Positions 24,294 through 33,094 of a stretch of DNA of 64,000 nt are shown piece after piece. This stretch comes from [Flexibacter] sp. ATCC 35208 (GTDB lineage: Bacteria; Bacteroidota; Bacteroidia; Chitinophagales; Chitinophagaceae). Under the pieces are notes generated by a model that was given only the letters and a program-made list of their open reading frames with translations, had not been told where the DNA came from and searched no databases. The position numbers and the translations under genes are program-made. The stretch spans positions 25,248 to 89,247 of the forward strand of contig NZ_MTKN01000031.1 of NCBI RefSeq assembly GCF_001975825.1, written 5' to 3'. Position 1 is the first letter of the stretch. Each line of letters begins with the position of its first letter.

Positions 24294-26848
24294 TTGCTGA
24301 TCACCGAACGGTGTGGCATAATAAAAGTTTCTTTCACCTGCTGTGATTGTAGCAGGTAAGGGGTGAACAATAAGCCTCTTACAAAAATGTATATAATGCC
24401 TCCCAGTTCCGCCGTTTCCCAGCTGGTTTTATATAGATAATGTGATAACCCTGTATCTATTACTCTGAAGAGGAGGGTACTCACCATAAAATACACCATC
24501 GCAGTCGGGAATGTATCCCTTCTATTGAGGAATAATGCAATCAGCAGTACGCTATATACAAAGAAGAATAATGCTGCTACCATCCGGAGTATAAACCAAA
24601 ATTCCAGGAAGGAGGTGTTGCTGATGATATTGGTAGCCTTGCTAAGCTGCCCCCATGCTTTAAAACTAAAAAAGTCATTGTTGAAAATGGCCTGCAACAT
24701 GGCCAGTGGTGTGAAGAATACAAAGAAGGCAATGATAAACAGGAACCCCCTTAGTTCAGCAGGTATCAGCACATCCTGCACCGGATAGATCGTATATTGG
24801 TTATACTTCCATGCCATCCGTGCAAAGAAGGCGAGGAAGAAAATAGCGAGTGTCAGCGTCACCCAGTTCACCGTATTATCAGTGGGTGTTGTTGTCGATA
24901 TTGGATCATCCGGAGACCAGAATAGGCTGAAAGAAATAACATCATCCATTTTATTCCTGTCGCTTTCATACTGCGCTAAGTATTCGACGGGAATATTGTC
25001 CTGAAAGGTGTTGAATGTATAATGCAATGTCACATGCCTGCCTTCTACTGTAGGTGTAAATGTAAAAGCATAATAAGCATTACTGATCCTGACTGGTTCA
25101 TTGCTTAAATACCATTCTATCGGCATATCCATGTCAATGGTATAATCCAGTGAATAAGGATAACGCATAGACAATGGTGAATGCGATTTACTATTTTTCT
25201 TTTTGCTAAGCTTCGGCAATGCTTCCTGTAGAATGCCGGCCGTTACAGGAATTTCGAGTTGTCCCGGTTCTTCTGTATCATTCTTCCAGGGTTCTTCCAG
25301 TTGATACCGTTCTATTACACTAAATTGATTCCTGATAGGGTTATCGATCGTTTTCAGTGCAGAATCAGTGTGTAATTCTCCATAAATATTCTTGTAGTAA
25401 TCGAGATAGGATTTTTCCTGATCTTTCATACTGTTGTTGGCAAATACATCGCGTTGCTGATCGGCAAATCGCAGGGTGTATACGCTGTGAACAGTGAGGG
25501 TGCCTTTTTTGCTTTTGGAATCAGGCAGTATGAAGTGCTCTTTGATCGTCTGCGTGCCTATGTTATACTGAGGTATATTGGTGAGTGTATCACTGCCATC
25601 AGTATTGATAATCAGGGCCTGCTGATAATCAGGTATTGAATGCTCACGCAAAGGTCCGCGCTGATAACTAATGGTAGGATCTATCCAATAACTGCTGTCT
25701 CCCAATTGTGCATGCACAATTACGTGGTTGAACATAAATGGAGAGGGCAGATAGTCTGATACATGCGCCTTCAGATAGGTATTGGTATAAGCCATTCTGG
25801 CGTTGATACCATCCGCCTGCAGAAGAGTGGTAAGCAGTAGGGATTTGTCTTTACAATCACCGAAGCGTTGATCTAAAATCTTGTCGGGGCTGTTGGGCCG
25901 ATGTGAATATTCACCCATTTCAATACCCATGTATCGAATGTCGTCCTGCACAAAGCGCATGGCGTTTTGGAGATACAATGTTTTGTCGTTGCCGGATTGT
26001 TTTTTCAGTTCAGCAATCCTTGCTTGCAGACGAGTGCCGGGAGCGGGAGGTGTGTTGATCTTTGCGCCCCAGTTGATGATTTCTGACCATGATTTGTATT
26101 CACTGGCTTGTACAAAAGGTATGGTAGTATACCATTCTGGTGCGTTGTCATCTTCATCAGCAGGCATCACATCCGCAATCTTCCATTCATACAATTGCAT
26201 GCCGTTCCAGTTACTTTTTGCCGGCAGGCGTGCACCATTAAAAGCTTTGAAGTGGATGACCCTTGTCGGTGCTGCGATGAGCGCTTTGTAATAATTGACG
26301 ATTGGATCGTAAGACGTGAAGTAAAATGTGTTGGCGTATTTGTGTTCGAAGATAGGATTCGCACCTTCGAGTGTGTAGGCGTATTCGATCTGATCGCCTT
26401 TGCGTACATCTTCAAGAATGTAGTAAGCGGTGAAGGTGCCGCTGTAAATAAACCGGGAGAGGTCCTCTTCCTTTTGGAGGAAGCGGAAGCGGGATGGATC
26501 CAGTTTGGTGATCACCTGACCATTCCGGCGGATGACCAGCTGGTGAAAGTGTAATTTTTCATAAGTAGGATCGTATTCCACAGATACCTCTGCACCATTC
26601 TGAATGCCTGCTTCCGATACAATCTGTCTGATAATATGCCTGTACACTGCGTTTTTCTCTGCATGGTGTTGTTCTTCCAGCAGGAGTAGAAAGTAGCCGT
26701 TACTCACTTCTCTTGCATCTGGTGCCTTGCCGAGGTCCGGCTTGTAAGGAGCCAGCCAGTCGGGCGTAGGTGAAACAGAGAAGTTTTTTTGGGCCAGAAG
26801 GCCAGCTGGCAATGCGAACAGGGATATTATCAGCAGAATGAATCGCAT
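24278..26848 (-). CDS. DUF3857/transglutaminase-like exported protein with C-terminal membrane helices
   Basis: 856 residues: signal peptide (1-19), a DUF3857 domain (about 50-220), a transglutaminase-like core (about 275-400) and five or so hydrophobic helices from about 640 to 840. The papain-like triad is visible as Cys in RFGDCKDKSLLL, His in MFNHVIVHAQ and Asp in SYWIDPT, so the cysteine protease/transglutaminase fold is probably active. Domain order with a C-terminal membrane segment suggests anchoring in the inner membrane with the catalytic domain in the periplasm. Substrate unknown. It is the third gene of a tight minus-strand group: the flavoprotein, DUF2891 and this gene are separated by 3 and 7 nt. 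Confidence 0.85.
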   Translation of the reverse strand: MRFILLIISLFALPAGLLAQKNFSVSPTPDWLAPYKPDLGKAPDAREVSNGYFLLLLEEQHHAEKNAVYRHIIRQIVSEAGIQNGAEVSVEYDPTYEKLHFHQLVIRRNGQVITKLDPSRFRFLQKEEDLSRFIYSGTFTAYYILEDVRKGDQIEYAYTLEGANPIFEHKYANTFYFTSYDPIVNYYKALIAAPTRVIHFKAFNGARLPAKSNWNGMQLYEWKIADVMPADEDDNAPEWYTTIPFVQASEYKSWSEIINWGAKINTPPAPGTRLQARIAELKKQSGNDKTLYLQNAMRFVQDDIRYMGIEMGEYSHRPNSPDKILDQRFGDCKDKSLLLTTLLQADGINARMAYTNTYLKAHVSDYLPSPFMFNHVIVHAQLGDSSYWIDPTISYQRGPLREHSIPDYQQALIINTDGSDTLTNIPQYNIGTQTIKEHFILPDSKSKKGTLTVHSVYTLRFADQQRDVFANNSMKDQEKSYLDYYKNIYGELHTDSALKTIDNPIRNQFSVIERYQLEEPWKNDTEEPGQLEIPVTAGILQEALPKLSKKKNSKSHSPLSMRYPYSLDYTIDMDMPIEWYLSNEPVRISNAYYAFTFTPTVEGRHVTLHYTFNTFQDNIPVEYLAQYESDRNKMDDVISFSLFWSPDDPISTTTPTDNTVNWVTLTLAIFFLAFFARMAWKYNQYTIYPVQDVLIPAELRGFLFIIAFFVFFTPLAMLQAIFNNDFFSFKAWGQLSKATNIISNTSFLEFWFILRMVAALFFFVYSVLLIALFLNRRDTFPTAMVYFMVSTLLFRVIDTGLSHYLYKTSWETAELGGIIYIFVRGLLFTPYLLQSQQVKETFIMPHRSVISKEKGY

Positions 26849-26855
26849 AAAGGAA

Positions 26856-27962
26856 TTAGTTATTCTCGACAGTCAAGGCATACACAGCAAAGGATGCCAG
26901 CCAGTGTTCACCGGCGTAATCGCCGCTGGCTACATGTGGAATAGCAGCTTCCAGGTGCTGGTTGGCCAGTGCCTGAATGGCGGCGCTATTCTTTCCTGCA
27001 TGACGGGCAATACCGTAGAGGCACCATGCACGGCTCAGGTTCAGACCATCCAGGTGTACCAGTTTACCATCGGTACGATCTTTTACCTGTGCTATAGGAA
27101 ACAGCGTGATATTTTTAGCAAACAGTCCTGGCAGGAATTCCTGTATCCAGGTCTGGTATTGTGCAGCTGGCAGTATTCTCCACATCAGGTCTGCTTCTTC
27201 CAGGCAGGGGGAGAGAAAGTCGTAGCCGCCCGGTTCATAGCTGACAGGTCCGTTTTTGTCCGCCAGATAGAAACGGGTAGCAGCTGCTTTAATCGCATCC
27301 TGCAATGGCTGATCTTTCGCAGTTTCCGCATAATCCCATGCCAGGCAAAGGCCAAAGGCCAGGTTGGTATGTTCTCCTACACGGATGGGGTACATCAGTT
27401 TCCCCAGGAAGTCGATGTAGGCTTTGGAAAACTGGGTAGCCAGTGGTTGTACATTGGCAGCCAGCTCCCGGCCTTCTGGTGAGTTCCAGGTAAGCAGTTC
27501 TCTTTGCAGTTGTAGCAGCCAGCTCCAGCCATAGATGCGTTCAAAACCTTTGTTCTCTTTGTTGGTAAACAGTTTTTGTTCCTGCAGAATGTGTTCAGCA
27601 GTGAGGTTTTGTTGCAGTTTGGTCAGGATCAGTTCGTGCTGAGGCAGGGAAGGGAAGGATTTGAGTAACCTTACCAGCATCCAGTGACCATGCACGCTGC
27701 TATGCCAGTCGTAGCAACCATAAAAGGCAGGATGGTAATTCCGCGGGTTGGTCACCAGTGAGGTATCGGTAAATACCACACCTGTTTTGTACGGAAACTC
27801 CAGCTGCATACATTTCAATGGCAGTTTGGATAGATGAGCAGCACCATCGATGGTGAGTGCCAGATGACCCGCACTGTTGTGCATATAGAGCGGCTGTTGT
27901 GCAAAAGCAGTAGACATAAAAGTACTGATTAAGAGTGCACCCAATATGATGGACTTCTTCAC
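26856..27962 (-). CDS. DUF2891 exported protein
   Basis: 368 residues with a signal peptide (MKKSIILGALLISTFMSTAFAQ). The start is a GTG at 27960-27962. The body matches DUF2891: HPAFYGCYDWHSSVHGHWML, an all-alpha repeated pattern and the C-terminal GDYAGEHWLASFAVYAL. The DWHS and HGHW residues and the RIYGWSWLLQL segment suggest an alpha/alpha toroid of the type seen in glycan-acting enzymes, but no activity is established. It is located between the flavoprotein (3 nt away) and the DUF3857 gene (7 nt away), so it belongs to their operon. Confidence 0.85.
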   Translation of the reverse strand: MKKSIILGALLISTFMSTAFAQQPLYMHNSAGHLALTIDGAAHLSKLPLKCMQLEFPYKTGVVFTDTSLVTNPRNYHPAFYGCYDWHSSVHGHWMLVRLLKSFPSLPQHELILTKLQQNLTAEHILQEQKLFTNKENKGFERIYGWSWLLQLQRELLTWNSPEGRELAANVQPLATQFSKAYIDFLGKLMYPIRVGEHTNLAFGLCLAWDYAETAKDQPLQDAIKAAATRFYLADKNGPVSYEPGGYDFLSPCLEEADLMWRILPAAQYQTWIQEFLPGLFAKNITLFPIAQVKDRTDGKLVHLDGLNLSRAWCLYGIARHAGKNSAAIQALANQHLEAAIPHVASGDYAGEHWLASFAVYALTVENN

Positions 27963-27965
27963 GTG

Positions 27966-29216
27966 TTATCTGTTAAGCAGTAGTTTGAAATAAAAGGATG
28001 GTTTGGTGAGTCGCTTGCGCAGGTCTACCTCATAGAACATGCAGGAGAGGAGTTCCTGCAGTTGTTTGTTGCGGCTGCTCACTTTCATGAGCGTGTTGAA
28101 CAACCATGGGTAGCGGATCAGCTTTTGCAGGCGGTGACTCAGTTTCAACTCAGGTCCCATCACACGGTATACTTCTGAATCGTATTTGGCCAGTTGGGCA
28201 GCGGAGAAATTATTCGCCTGCAGTGCTTCGTTTGCCTGTATGGCAGCTAAGCGGCCGGAGTAGAGCGCATTGCCGATACCTTCGCCAGTGAAGGGATCAA
28301 TCAGGTAAGCAGCGTCGCCAACCAGCATATAGCGCTCACCATGCAGTACGCGTACTTTACTACCCAGCGGCAGACCATAACCTTCGATGCTGCTGATCAG
28401 TTCTGCGTCTTTAAAGCGCTCTTTGAATACCGGATCATTTGCGATAATATCCAGCATTTCCTTTTTCAGGTTGATCTTCTTTTTGCGTACCGCTTCGCTG
28501 AGAATACCTACGCCTACATTAACTTCGCCATTGGGCAGCGGAAAGACCCAGAAGTAGCCTGGGAGCAGGCTTTTCAGGAAGTGCAGTTCTATGAAGTTGT
28601 CAGGATTATTGCCGCTTACGTTTTTGTAATAGGCACGGATCCCTGCTACGTAGTGATTCGGCTCCATGGTGATACCAGCTACTTCTTTAGTAAAAGAAGA
28701 GTGGGCGCCATTGGCAATGATGAGCAGCTTAGCTTTTACCTGGAACCCGCCTTTGTTGCCGCTTACGAGGTAGCCATCTTCCAGCAGTTCGTATTTATCA
28801 ACGTTTACATTTTCGTATAAACTGATTTCTTTGCGACGTTTGATTTCGTCTACGAGGAAGTTGTCAAAGTCCATGCGTTTGCACACATAGCCGATGGGAG
28901 TTTCCTTGTGACCATCGTTCTGGCTGTTGTAGTCGGGGCGATAGCCCACATCCAGGCTATGACGGCCGGGCGATACGAAGGTAACACCCCAGCTGTTTAC
29001 TTTGAATTCAGCCTCTTTGAGGCGGGTTGCAATGGCAGGGTCGATACGGTTAAGCGCCGTGATTACTTTTCCACTCAATCCATCTCCACAAACCTTATCA
29101 CGGGGAAAAACAGCTTTATCTACTACTACACATTCAACGCCGAGTTGTGCAAGTTGCAGTGCTGCTGCGGCACCGCCAGGACCGGCACCAATAATACATA
29201 CTTTGGATTCCAACAT
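27966..29216 (-). CDS. Geranylgeranyl-reductase-family FAD-dependent oxidoreductase
   Basis: 416 residues. An FAD Rossmann motif starts at residue 6 (VCIIGAGPGGAAAALQLAQLG), with VVVDKAVFPRDKVCGDGLSG, the second FAD-contact block YMLVGDAAYLIDPFTGEGIGNAL and a C-terminal cap. This arrangement (PRDKxCGDG plus GDAAxxxxPxxGEG) is that of the geranylgeranyl reductase/digeranylglycerophospholipid reductase family, which also contains menaquinone- and polyene-related enzymes. No membrane helix. In Bacteroidota it is annotated variously as a lipid or quinone reductase; I do not choose. It is the first gene of the minus-strand operon with DUF2891 and DUF3857, and diverges from ybaB with 67 nt between. 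Confidence 0.85.
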   Translation of the reverse strand: MLESKVCIIGAGPGGAAAALQLAQLGVECVVVDKAVFPRDKVCGDGLSGKVITALNRIDPAIATRLKEAEFKVNSWGVTFVSPGRHSLDVGYRPDYNSQNDGHKETPIGYVCKRMDFDNFLVDEIKRRKEISLYENVNVDKYELLEDGYLVSGNKGGFQVKAKLLIIANGAHSSFTKEVAGITMEPNHYVAGIRAYYKNVSGNNPDNFIELHFLKSLLPGYFWVFPLPNGEVNVGVGILSEAVRKKKINLKKEMLDIIANDPVFKERFKDAELISSIEGYGLPLGSKVRVLHGERYMLVGDAAYLIDPFTGEGIGNALYSGRLAAIQANEALQANNFSAAQLAKYDSEVYRVMGPELKLSHRLQKLIRYPWLFNTLMKVSSRNKQLQELLSCMFYEVDLRKRLTKPSFYFKLLLNR

Positions 29217-29283
29217 GCTGGTGATTTAGGGTGTTAAGATAAAGAAAAGTGAAATATCTTCGCGGGCTAAAAATCATCCTACT

Positions 29284-29595
29284 ATGTTTGATATGTTTGG
29301 AAAGCTGCAGGAAGCGCAGCAAAAAATGAAAGAAAGTAAAGAACGCCTGGCCCTGATCACTGTAGATGGTGAAGCTGGTGACGGTGCGGTAAAAGTAACC
29401 GTGACTGGCAATCGGGAGGTGAAAAGTCTGGAAATCGCAGAGAGATTGCTGGAAAAAGATCATAAAGAAGAGCTGGAAGACCTGGTGATCACGGCGCTGA
29501 ACCGTGCGCTGAAGGCAGCAGAGAATACCTGGGAGTCTGAGATGAAAAGTGTGGCAGGTGGTATGCTGGGCCCGCTCGGAGGGTTATTGGGGTAA
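29284..29595 (+). CDS. YbaB/EbfC-family nucleoid-associated protein
   Basis: 103 residues, the usual length, opening with MFDMFGKLQEAQQKMKE and containing VTVTGNREVKSLEI and the basic/helical C-terminal half. The family binds DNA as a tweezer-shaped dimer and helps organise the nucleoid. The Gly-rich tail (GGMLGPLGGLLG) is ordinary for Bacteroidota members. It diverges from the flavoprotein operon. The 3' side carries a set of 11-bp tandem repeats and a long hairpin instead of a classical T-rich terminator. Confidence 0.92.
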   Translation: MFDMFGKLQEAQQKMKESKERLALITVDGEAGDGAVKVTVTGNREVKSLEIAERLLEKDHKEELEDLVITALNRALKAAENTWESEMKSVAGGMLGPLGGLLG

Positions 29596-29620
29596 TAGTG
29601 AAGCTATAGTGCCATAAGGT

Positions 29621-29693
29621 CACCAATAGACCACCAAAAGATCACCAAAAGGGCACTTCAATATCCCTGGGATATTGAAGTGCTCTTTTGGTG
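29621..29693 (+). repeat. Three 11-bp tandem repeats running into a 25-bp near-perfect hairpin
   Basis: CACCAATAGAC (29621), CACCAAAAGAT (29632) and CACCAAAAGGG (29643) are spaced by 11 nt. The third copy is the base of a hairpin whose arms are 29643-29667 and 29669-29693 (25 bp with one G-T pair, minimal loop). No poly-T tail follows. The right arm can pair with repeat 2 as well as repeat 3. Confidence 0.8.
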
Positions 29694-29813
29694 CCCTTTA
29701 AGTACTATGATGATATCGAAGACGTGATATGTTTTGATTGTGGTTTACCCCTTTATTAACCCTCTCGTATTATAAAAATCTTACATTATCTTTAGCTTAT
29801 AAAGAACTCTCGT

Positions 29814-30938
29814 ATGCGTCAATTGTTATTGTTTGTAACAACAGCCACTTTATTTGCCTGTAACGGGCCCTCGGAAAGCAAAAAGGGATTGTCATCTGAT
29901 GTTACATTGACAGATCTTAACCTATATTCAGCCGATACTGTATTGATGGTGGCCAATGCAAATGCAGGTAAGAACAAGGAAGCAGACAAACTGTTCCTGC
30001 AAGCCATCGATGTTTATCGCAACAAAAAAGACCCGTCTCAGGCGGTAGCTCTCTTCAAAAAATCCATCCAGGCACAGCCACAGGCAAAAGCCTACTATGA
30101 AATGGGGAATGCCCTTGGCGATATCGGTGAACTGAAGGAAGGATTACAGTCATATGATATTGCGGATATACTGGACTATAAACCGCTGAATAAACTGCTT
30201 TATAACAAAGCCTGTTATTATTCCAGACTGGGTGATCAGGAAAAGGCGAAAACCTATCTCATATCAGCCATCGAATTTGGTTATGGCAATATTAAAAACC
30301 TGCAAAAGGATCCGGACCTGAACAATCTCAGAAAGGAAAATGGATATGCATTCAACGATATGATCCTGACGGCCATGTCCGGGGCGACTGATCCGGATAA
30401 ACTGCAATGGGCGGTATTCAGCCATGAATTTGCGCAGGTAAAATTCCCCTTGTTGCTGGATATGAAATATGCTTCTAATATGACGGAAGATAGAATCATT
30501 TCTTATGATAATGAACGTTATGTACCAGAAATGCGTGACTATGCATTTTCAAGGGAAGTAGGTGCTGAATATTACAGGGTAGGGCTGGTCAAAGCCAATG
30601 ATAGTAATCGCACGCTGATCTATGGCGTAGTTGATGAAATGGGGGGTAATACACTACCTGTGTACTACATTGCGAGCTTTAACAACAAAGGCGTATTGAT
30701 CGATAAATTGCAAATTGGTGGTCAGAAAATCCTGAAAGATCCTTTCAAAGTAGCAACGATCAATGCGAACTATGATATCGAAGTTGCCAGCTTTCAGCTG
30801 ACGTACGAAAAGGATCCGGATAAGGAAGGTTACGACGATAATAAGATCAGGGAACAAAAGGCATTGGGAAAAGATACTTATGCCATCAAAGAAGACGGCC
30901 ATTTCGTGAAGAAGGATATGGTGCTAGGCATGCGTTAA
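29814..30938 (+). CDS. TPR-containing lipoprotein
   Basis: 374 residues with a lipoprotein signal (lipobox LFACNG at about 13-18). Residues 50-170 hold tetratricopeptide-like units: ADKLFLQAIDVYRNKKDPSQAVALFKKSIQAQPQ, AKAYYEMGNALGDIGELKEG, LLYNKACYYSRLGDQEKAKTYLISAIEFGY. The C-terminal part (about 200-374) is beta-rich and resembles no family I can name. The protein should be a membrane-anchored scaffold facing the periplasm. It is convergent with the DUF2306 gene, with 15 nt of overlap at the 3' ends (30924-30938). Confidence 0.8.
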   Translation: MRQLLLFVTTATLFACNGPSESKKGLSSDVTLTDLNLYSADTVLMVANANAGKNKEADKLFLQAIDVYRNKKDPSQAVALFKKSIQAQPQAKAYYEMGNALGDIGELKEGLQSYDIADILDYKPLNKLLYNKACYYSRLGDQEKAKTYLISAIEFGYGNIKNLQKDPDLNNLRKENGYAFNDMILTAMSGATDPDKLQWAVFSHEFAQVKFPLLLDMKYASNMTEDRIISYDNERYVPEMRDYAFSREVGAEYYRVGLVKANDSNRTLIYGVVDEMGGNTLPVYYIASFNNKGVLIDKLQIGGQKILKDPFKVATINANYDIEVASFQLTYEKDPDKEGYDDNKIREQKALGKDTYAIKEDGHFVKKDMVLGMR

Positions 30939-31610
30939 TTCCTTTTTGATCGGGTAAATCTTAGCCAGCTTTCTGATGATCAGTTCTGCAATGAGCAGGT
31001 TCAACGTCCAGCTTAACCAGGCAATGAGAATATAGGAAGCACGTGGGTGGATGTGAATATTGAACACATCTATCAGGTAGGCATACAGGCGTAAGCTGAC
31101 TGCCGAAAGTGTGAGGGCATAGCTCCGGAGCATCATGGCACCATGTGACATCCATTTATGTTGTCTGGCATAATACCAGCCCATTGCGGTGGTATACATC
31201 CACAGAAGCGCGAGGATGACGAAACTGATACGTGCCGGCATGCCGCCATTCGCATAGAACGCCATTACTAAACCACTGGGGCCACTGAAACACAGTACCA
31301 CCCCTGCATATATTGTCCCGGACCTGCGATGCAGGCCGGGATATTTTTTTATCACATACCAGCTGAATTGCAGTAGCCCGGTGAGCATGACTACAAAGCT
31401 GATGAATACATGTACATAGAAGCTGATCCGCCATGGACGGATATGATATACCCGTTGCTTGGTCATCAGGAAATCGGTGTACCTGTTCATAGCAAGATAG
31501 GGGATACTCAGCCTGATGAGCAGCCAGGTCGCAAACAGGATGCCGGCGGCTAATAAGGTGATACCCCCTTTCTTCAATATGTGCCGTGTGTTTATCAAGG
31601 TCCGGTCCAA
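30924..31610 (-). CDS. DUF2306-family membrane protein
   Basis: 228 residues with seven hydrophobic helices. The pattern YHIRPWRISFYVHVFISFVVMLTGLLQFSW...YPGLHRRSGTIYAGVVLCFSGPSGLVMAFYANGG...KWMSHGAMMLRSYALTLSAVSLRL contains the histidines typical of DUF2306 (predicted haem-binding-like integral proteins). The function is unknown. The start appears to be a TTG at 31608-31610, with no ATG available before the first helix; a second in-frame TTG at about codon 12 is an alternative. It overlaps the 3' end of the upstream lipoprotein gene by 16 nt, so translation is likely coupled. Confidence 0.8.
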   Translation of the reverse strand: MDRTLINTRHILKKGGITLLAAGILFATWLLIRLSIPYLAMNRYTDFLMTKQRVYHIRPWRISFYVHVFISFVVMLTGLLQFSWYVIKKYPGLHRRSGTIYAGVVLCFSGPSGLVMAFYANGGMPARISFVILALLWMYTTAMGWYYARQHKWMSHGAMMLRSYALTLSAVSLRLYAYLIDVFNIHIHPRASYILIAWLSWTLNLLIAELIIRKLAKIYPIKKELTHA

Positions 31611-32362
31611 TAGCGAATGCTGTCAGTACTTTCTACTCCGGTCAGGAAGCGCTCGTCGCCTTCCCCTTCGAATTGAATAGAATAAATAGTGGCTGGCAGC
31701 GTAATGTCATTTCTCTTTTCCCATGTTACCAATACAGAATCACCTTTTTGTTCCCAGTTACCTCTTACAGTGATCATTTGCTGGGCAAAAGTTGAGTCAC
31801 TATGCATTTCATAGTAGTTCAACGTACAGCTACCATCTTTTGCAAAGAGGATATCCCGGTGATCTCCGGCTAATGGATAATCATATTCGAAGCTAATGCC
31901 GTTACCTCCTGTCAATGAAACTTTTGCCAGGTCAAATGTTTTAGCTTTCAGGCTGGAATTATTCAGCGGCGTCCATTTGCCATTTCCTTTGCGATCATTG
32001 ACAGAAAAGTGGATGGTGAACTTACCATCGTATGGATGATCGCCTGGTTCACTAAGGGTTACATCGAAACCGTTATCTACAATTTTATAACTGCCGCTTA
32101 CATTACGACGAAGGCCATTGAGCACATTATAACCGGCGAGGTGGTTATTTTTTGCATAGTTGATGGTGATATAAATCTTTTTACCGTCGAAATCACCTTT
32201 ATATAGTCCGATTAAACTGTCAGCCTGGTTTGAAACGGCTACTACAGTGCTATCCGAGACGGGGGGCGAAGAGGTTGACGACTTACAGGCGCAGAATATT
32301 GCGGCGATAAGACAAACTTGGATTAAGTACTTCACAGGGTAATTTTTTGTAAAGTAAGGCAA
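31595..32362 (-). CDS. Small beta-rich lipoprotein, function unknown
   Basis: 255 residues with a signal ending in a lipobox (FCACKSS at about 23-29). After an Ser/Thr-rich linker the mature part has alternating strands (LIGLYKGDFDGKKIYITINYAK, FDVTLSEPGDHPYDGKFTIHFSV) and a second half like GNWEQKGDSVLVTWEKRND. The shape suggests two copies of a lipocalin-like or META-like barrel. No catalytic motif is seen. It lies 5' of DUF2306 with a 16-nt overlap, so both are probably one transcript. Confidence 0.7.
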   Translation of the reverse strand: MPYFTKNYPVKYLIQVCLIAAIFCACKSSTSSPPVSDSTVVAVSNQADSLIGLYKGDFDGKKIYITINYAKNNHLAGYNVLNGLRRNVSGSYKIVDNGFDVTLSEPGDHPYDGKFTIHFSVNDRKGNGKWTPLNNSSLKAKTFDLAKVSLTGGNGISFEYDYPLAGDHRDILFAKDGSCTLNYYEMHSDSTFAQQMITVRGNWEQKGDSVLVTWEKRNDITLPATIYSIQFEGEGDERFLTGVESTDSIRYWTGP

Positions 32363-32467
32363 AAAAATTTAGTGATGAAAGAAGAGGCAATTCGTATATT
32401 TAGTTGACGTGATAATCCAAACCCCTACATCCCCATTTTAAATTTATAACAACCAAAATTTCTGTAC

Positions 32468-33052
32468 ATGAAACGAATCTTCTGTTCTGTTAATGCAATC
32501 CCTTTGTTAATGGCCATCGCCTTTATTGTATCCAGTTGTAGTAAAGAAGGAAAGACTGGTCCCCAGGGAGAAACAGGTACTACCGGCGCTACTGGTGCCA
32601 CAGGTCCAAAGGGTGATGCCGGTACCGCAAATGTTATTTATTCTGACTGGCTTACAGTCGCTTTTTTGCCAGATACCATTCATAATACCGATGGTACGAT
32701 TGATACCCTGGGTTTTTATGCTGACCTGGATGTACCTAAGCTGGACGATGCCCTGATCAGTACCGGCGAAATGAAAGTGTACCTGAATTTCGGGTCAGCG
32801 GCCACGCCTATCGTGACACCATTGCCCTATCTGAACATCTATTCCAGTTGGAATATTACGGCTACCTTCTTTACGGGAGGCATTGAATTGTATTCGAATG
32901 GAGATGCAGGTACCTGGACGGATGGAAGCGGAAATGTCAGGTGGCAATACAGATACGTGCTGATTCCTGGTGGTACGGAAGCGAGGAAGGCAAAGACCGT
33001 GGATATGAGTGACTACAAGGCGGTAAAAGCCTGGCTGGGGTTAAAAGATTAA
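32468..33052 (+). CDS. Lipoprotein with a collagen-like Gly-X-Y stretch
   Basis: 194 residues. The signal ends in SSCSKEG (lipobox Cys at about 24). Directly after it comes a Gly-X-Y run of about eight triplets (GKTGPQGETGTTGATGATGP then KGDAG; roughly residues 28-52), including Pro/Gln/Thr/Ala at X and Y. The remaining ~140 residues form a beta-rich domain without recognised family. Short collagen-like stems followed by a globular head are a recurring design in Bacteroidota surface lipoproteins and in phage or spore filaments; the stem would trimerise the head. It is monocistronic with a bidirectional terminator shared with obg. Confidence 0.8.
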   Translation: MKRIFCSVNAIPLLMAIAFIVSSCSKEGKTGPQGETGTTGATGATGPKGDAGTANVIYSDWLTVAFLPDTIHNTDGTIDTLGFYADLDVPKLDDALISTGEMKVYLNFGSAATPIVTPLPYLNIYSSWNITATFFTGGIELYSNGDAGTWTDGSGNVRWQYRYVLIPGGTEARKAKTVDMSDYKAVKAWLGLKD

Positions 33053-33056
33053 AAGA

Positions 33057-33093
33057 AAAAAGCGCTTCTGCCAGTGACAGAAGCGCTTTTTTT
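33057..33093. terminator. Bidirectional terminator between the collagen-like gene and obg
   Basis: AGCGCTTCTG / CAGAAGCGCT (33061-33070, 33078-33087) with A- and T-runs on either side, so it can stop transcription from both genes. Confidence 0.9.
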
Positions 33094-33094
33094 A

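Noticed and set aside
29621..29693. 11-bp repeats as a CRISPR array
   Set aside because: The units are contiguous with no spacers and are too short, and no cas gene is in the window.
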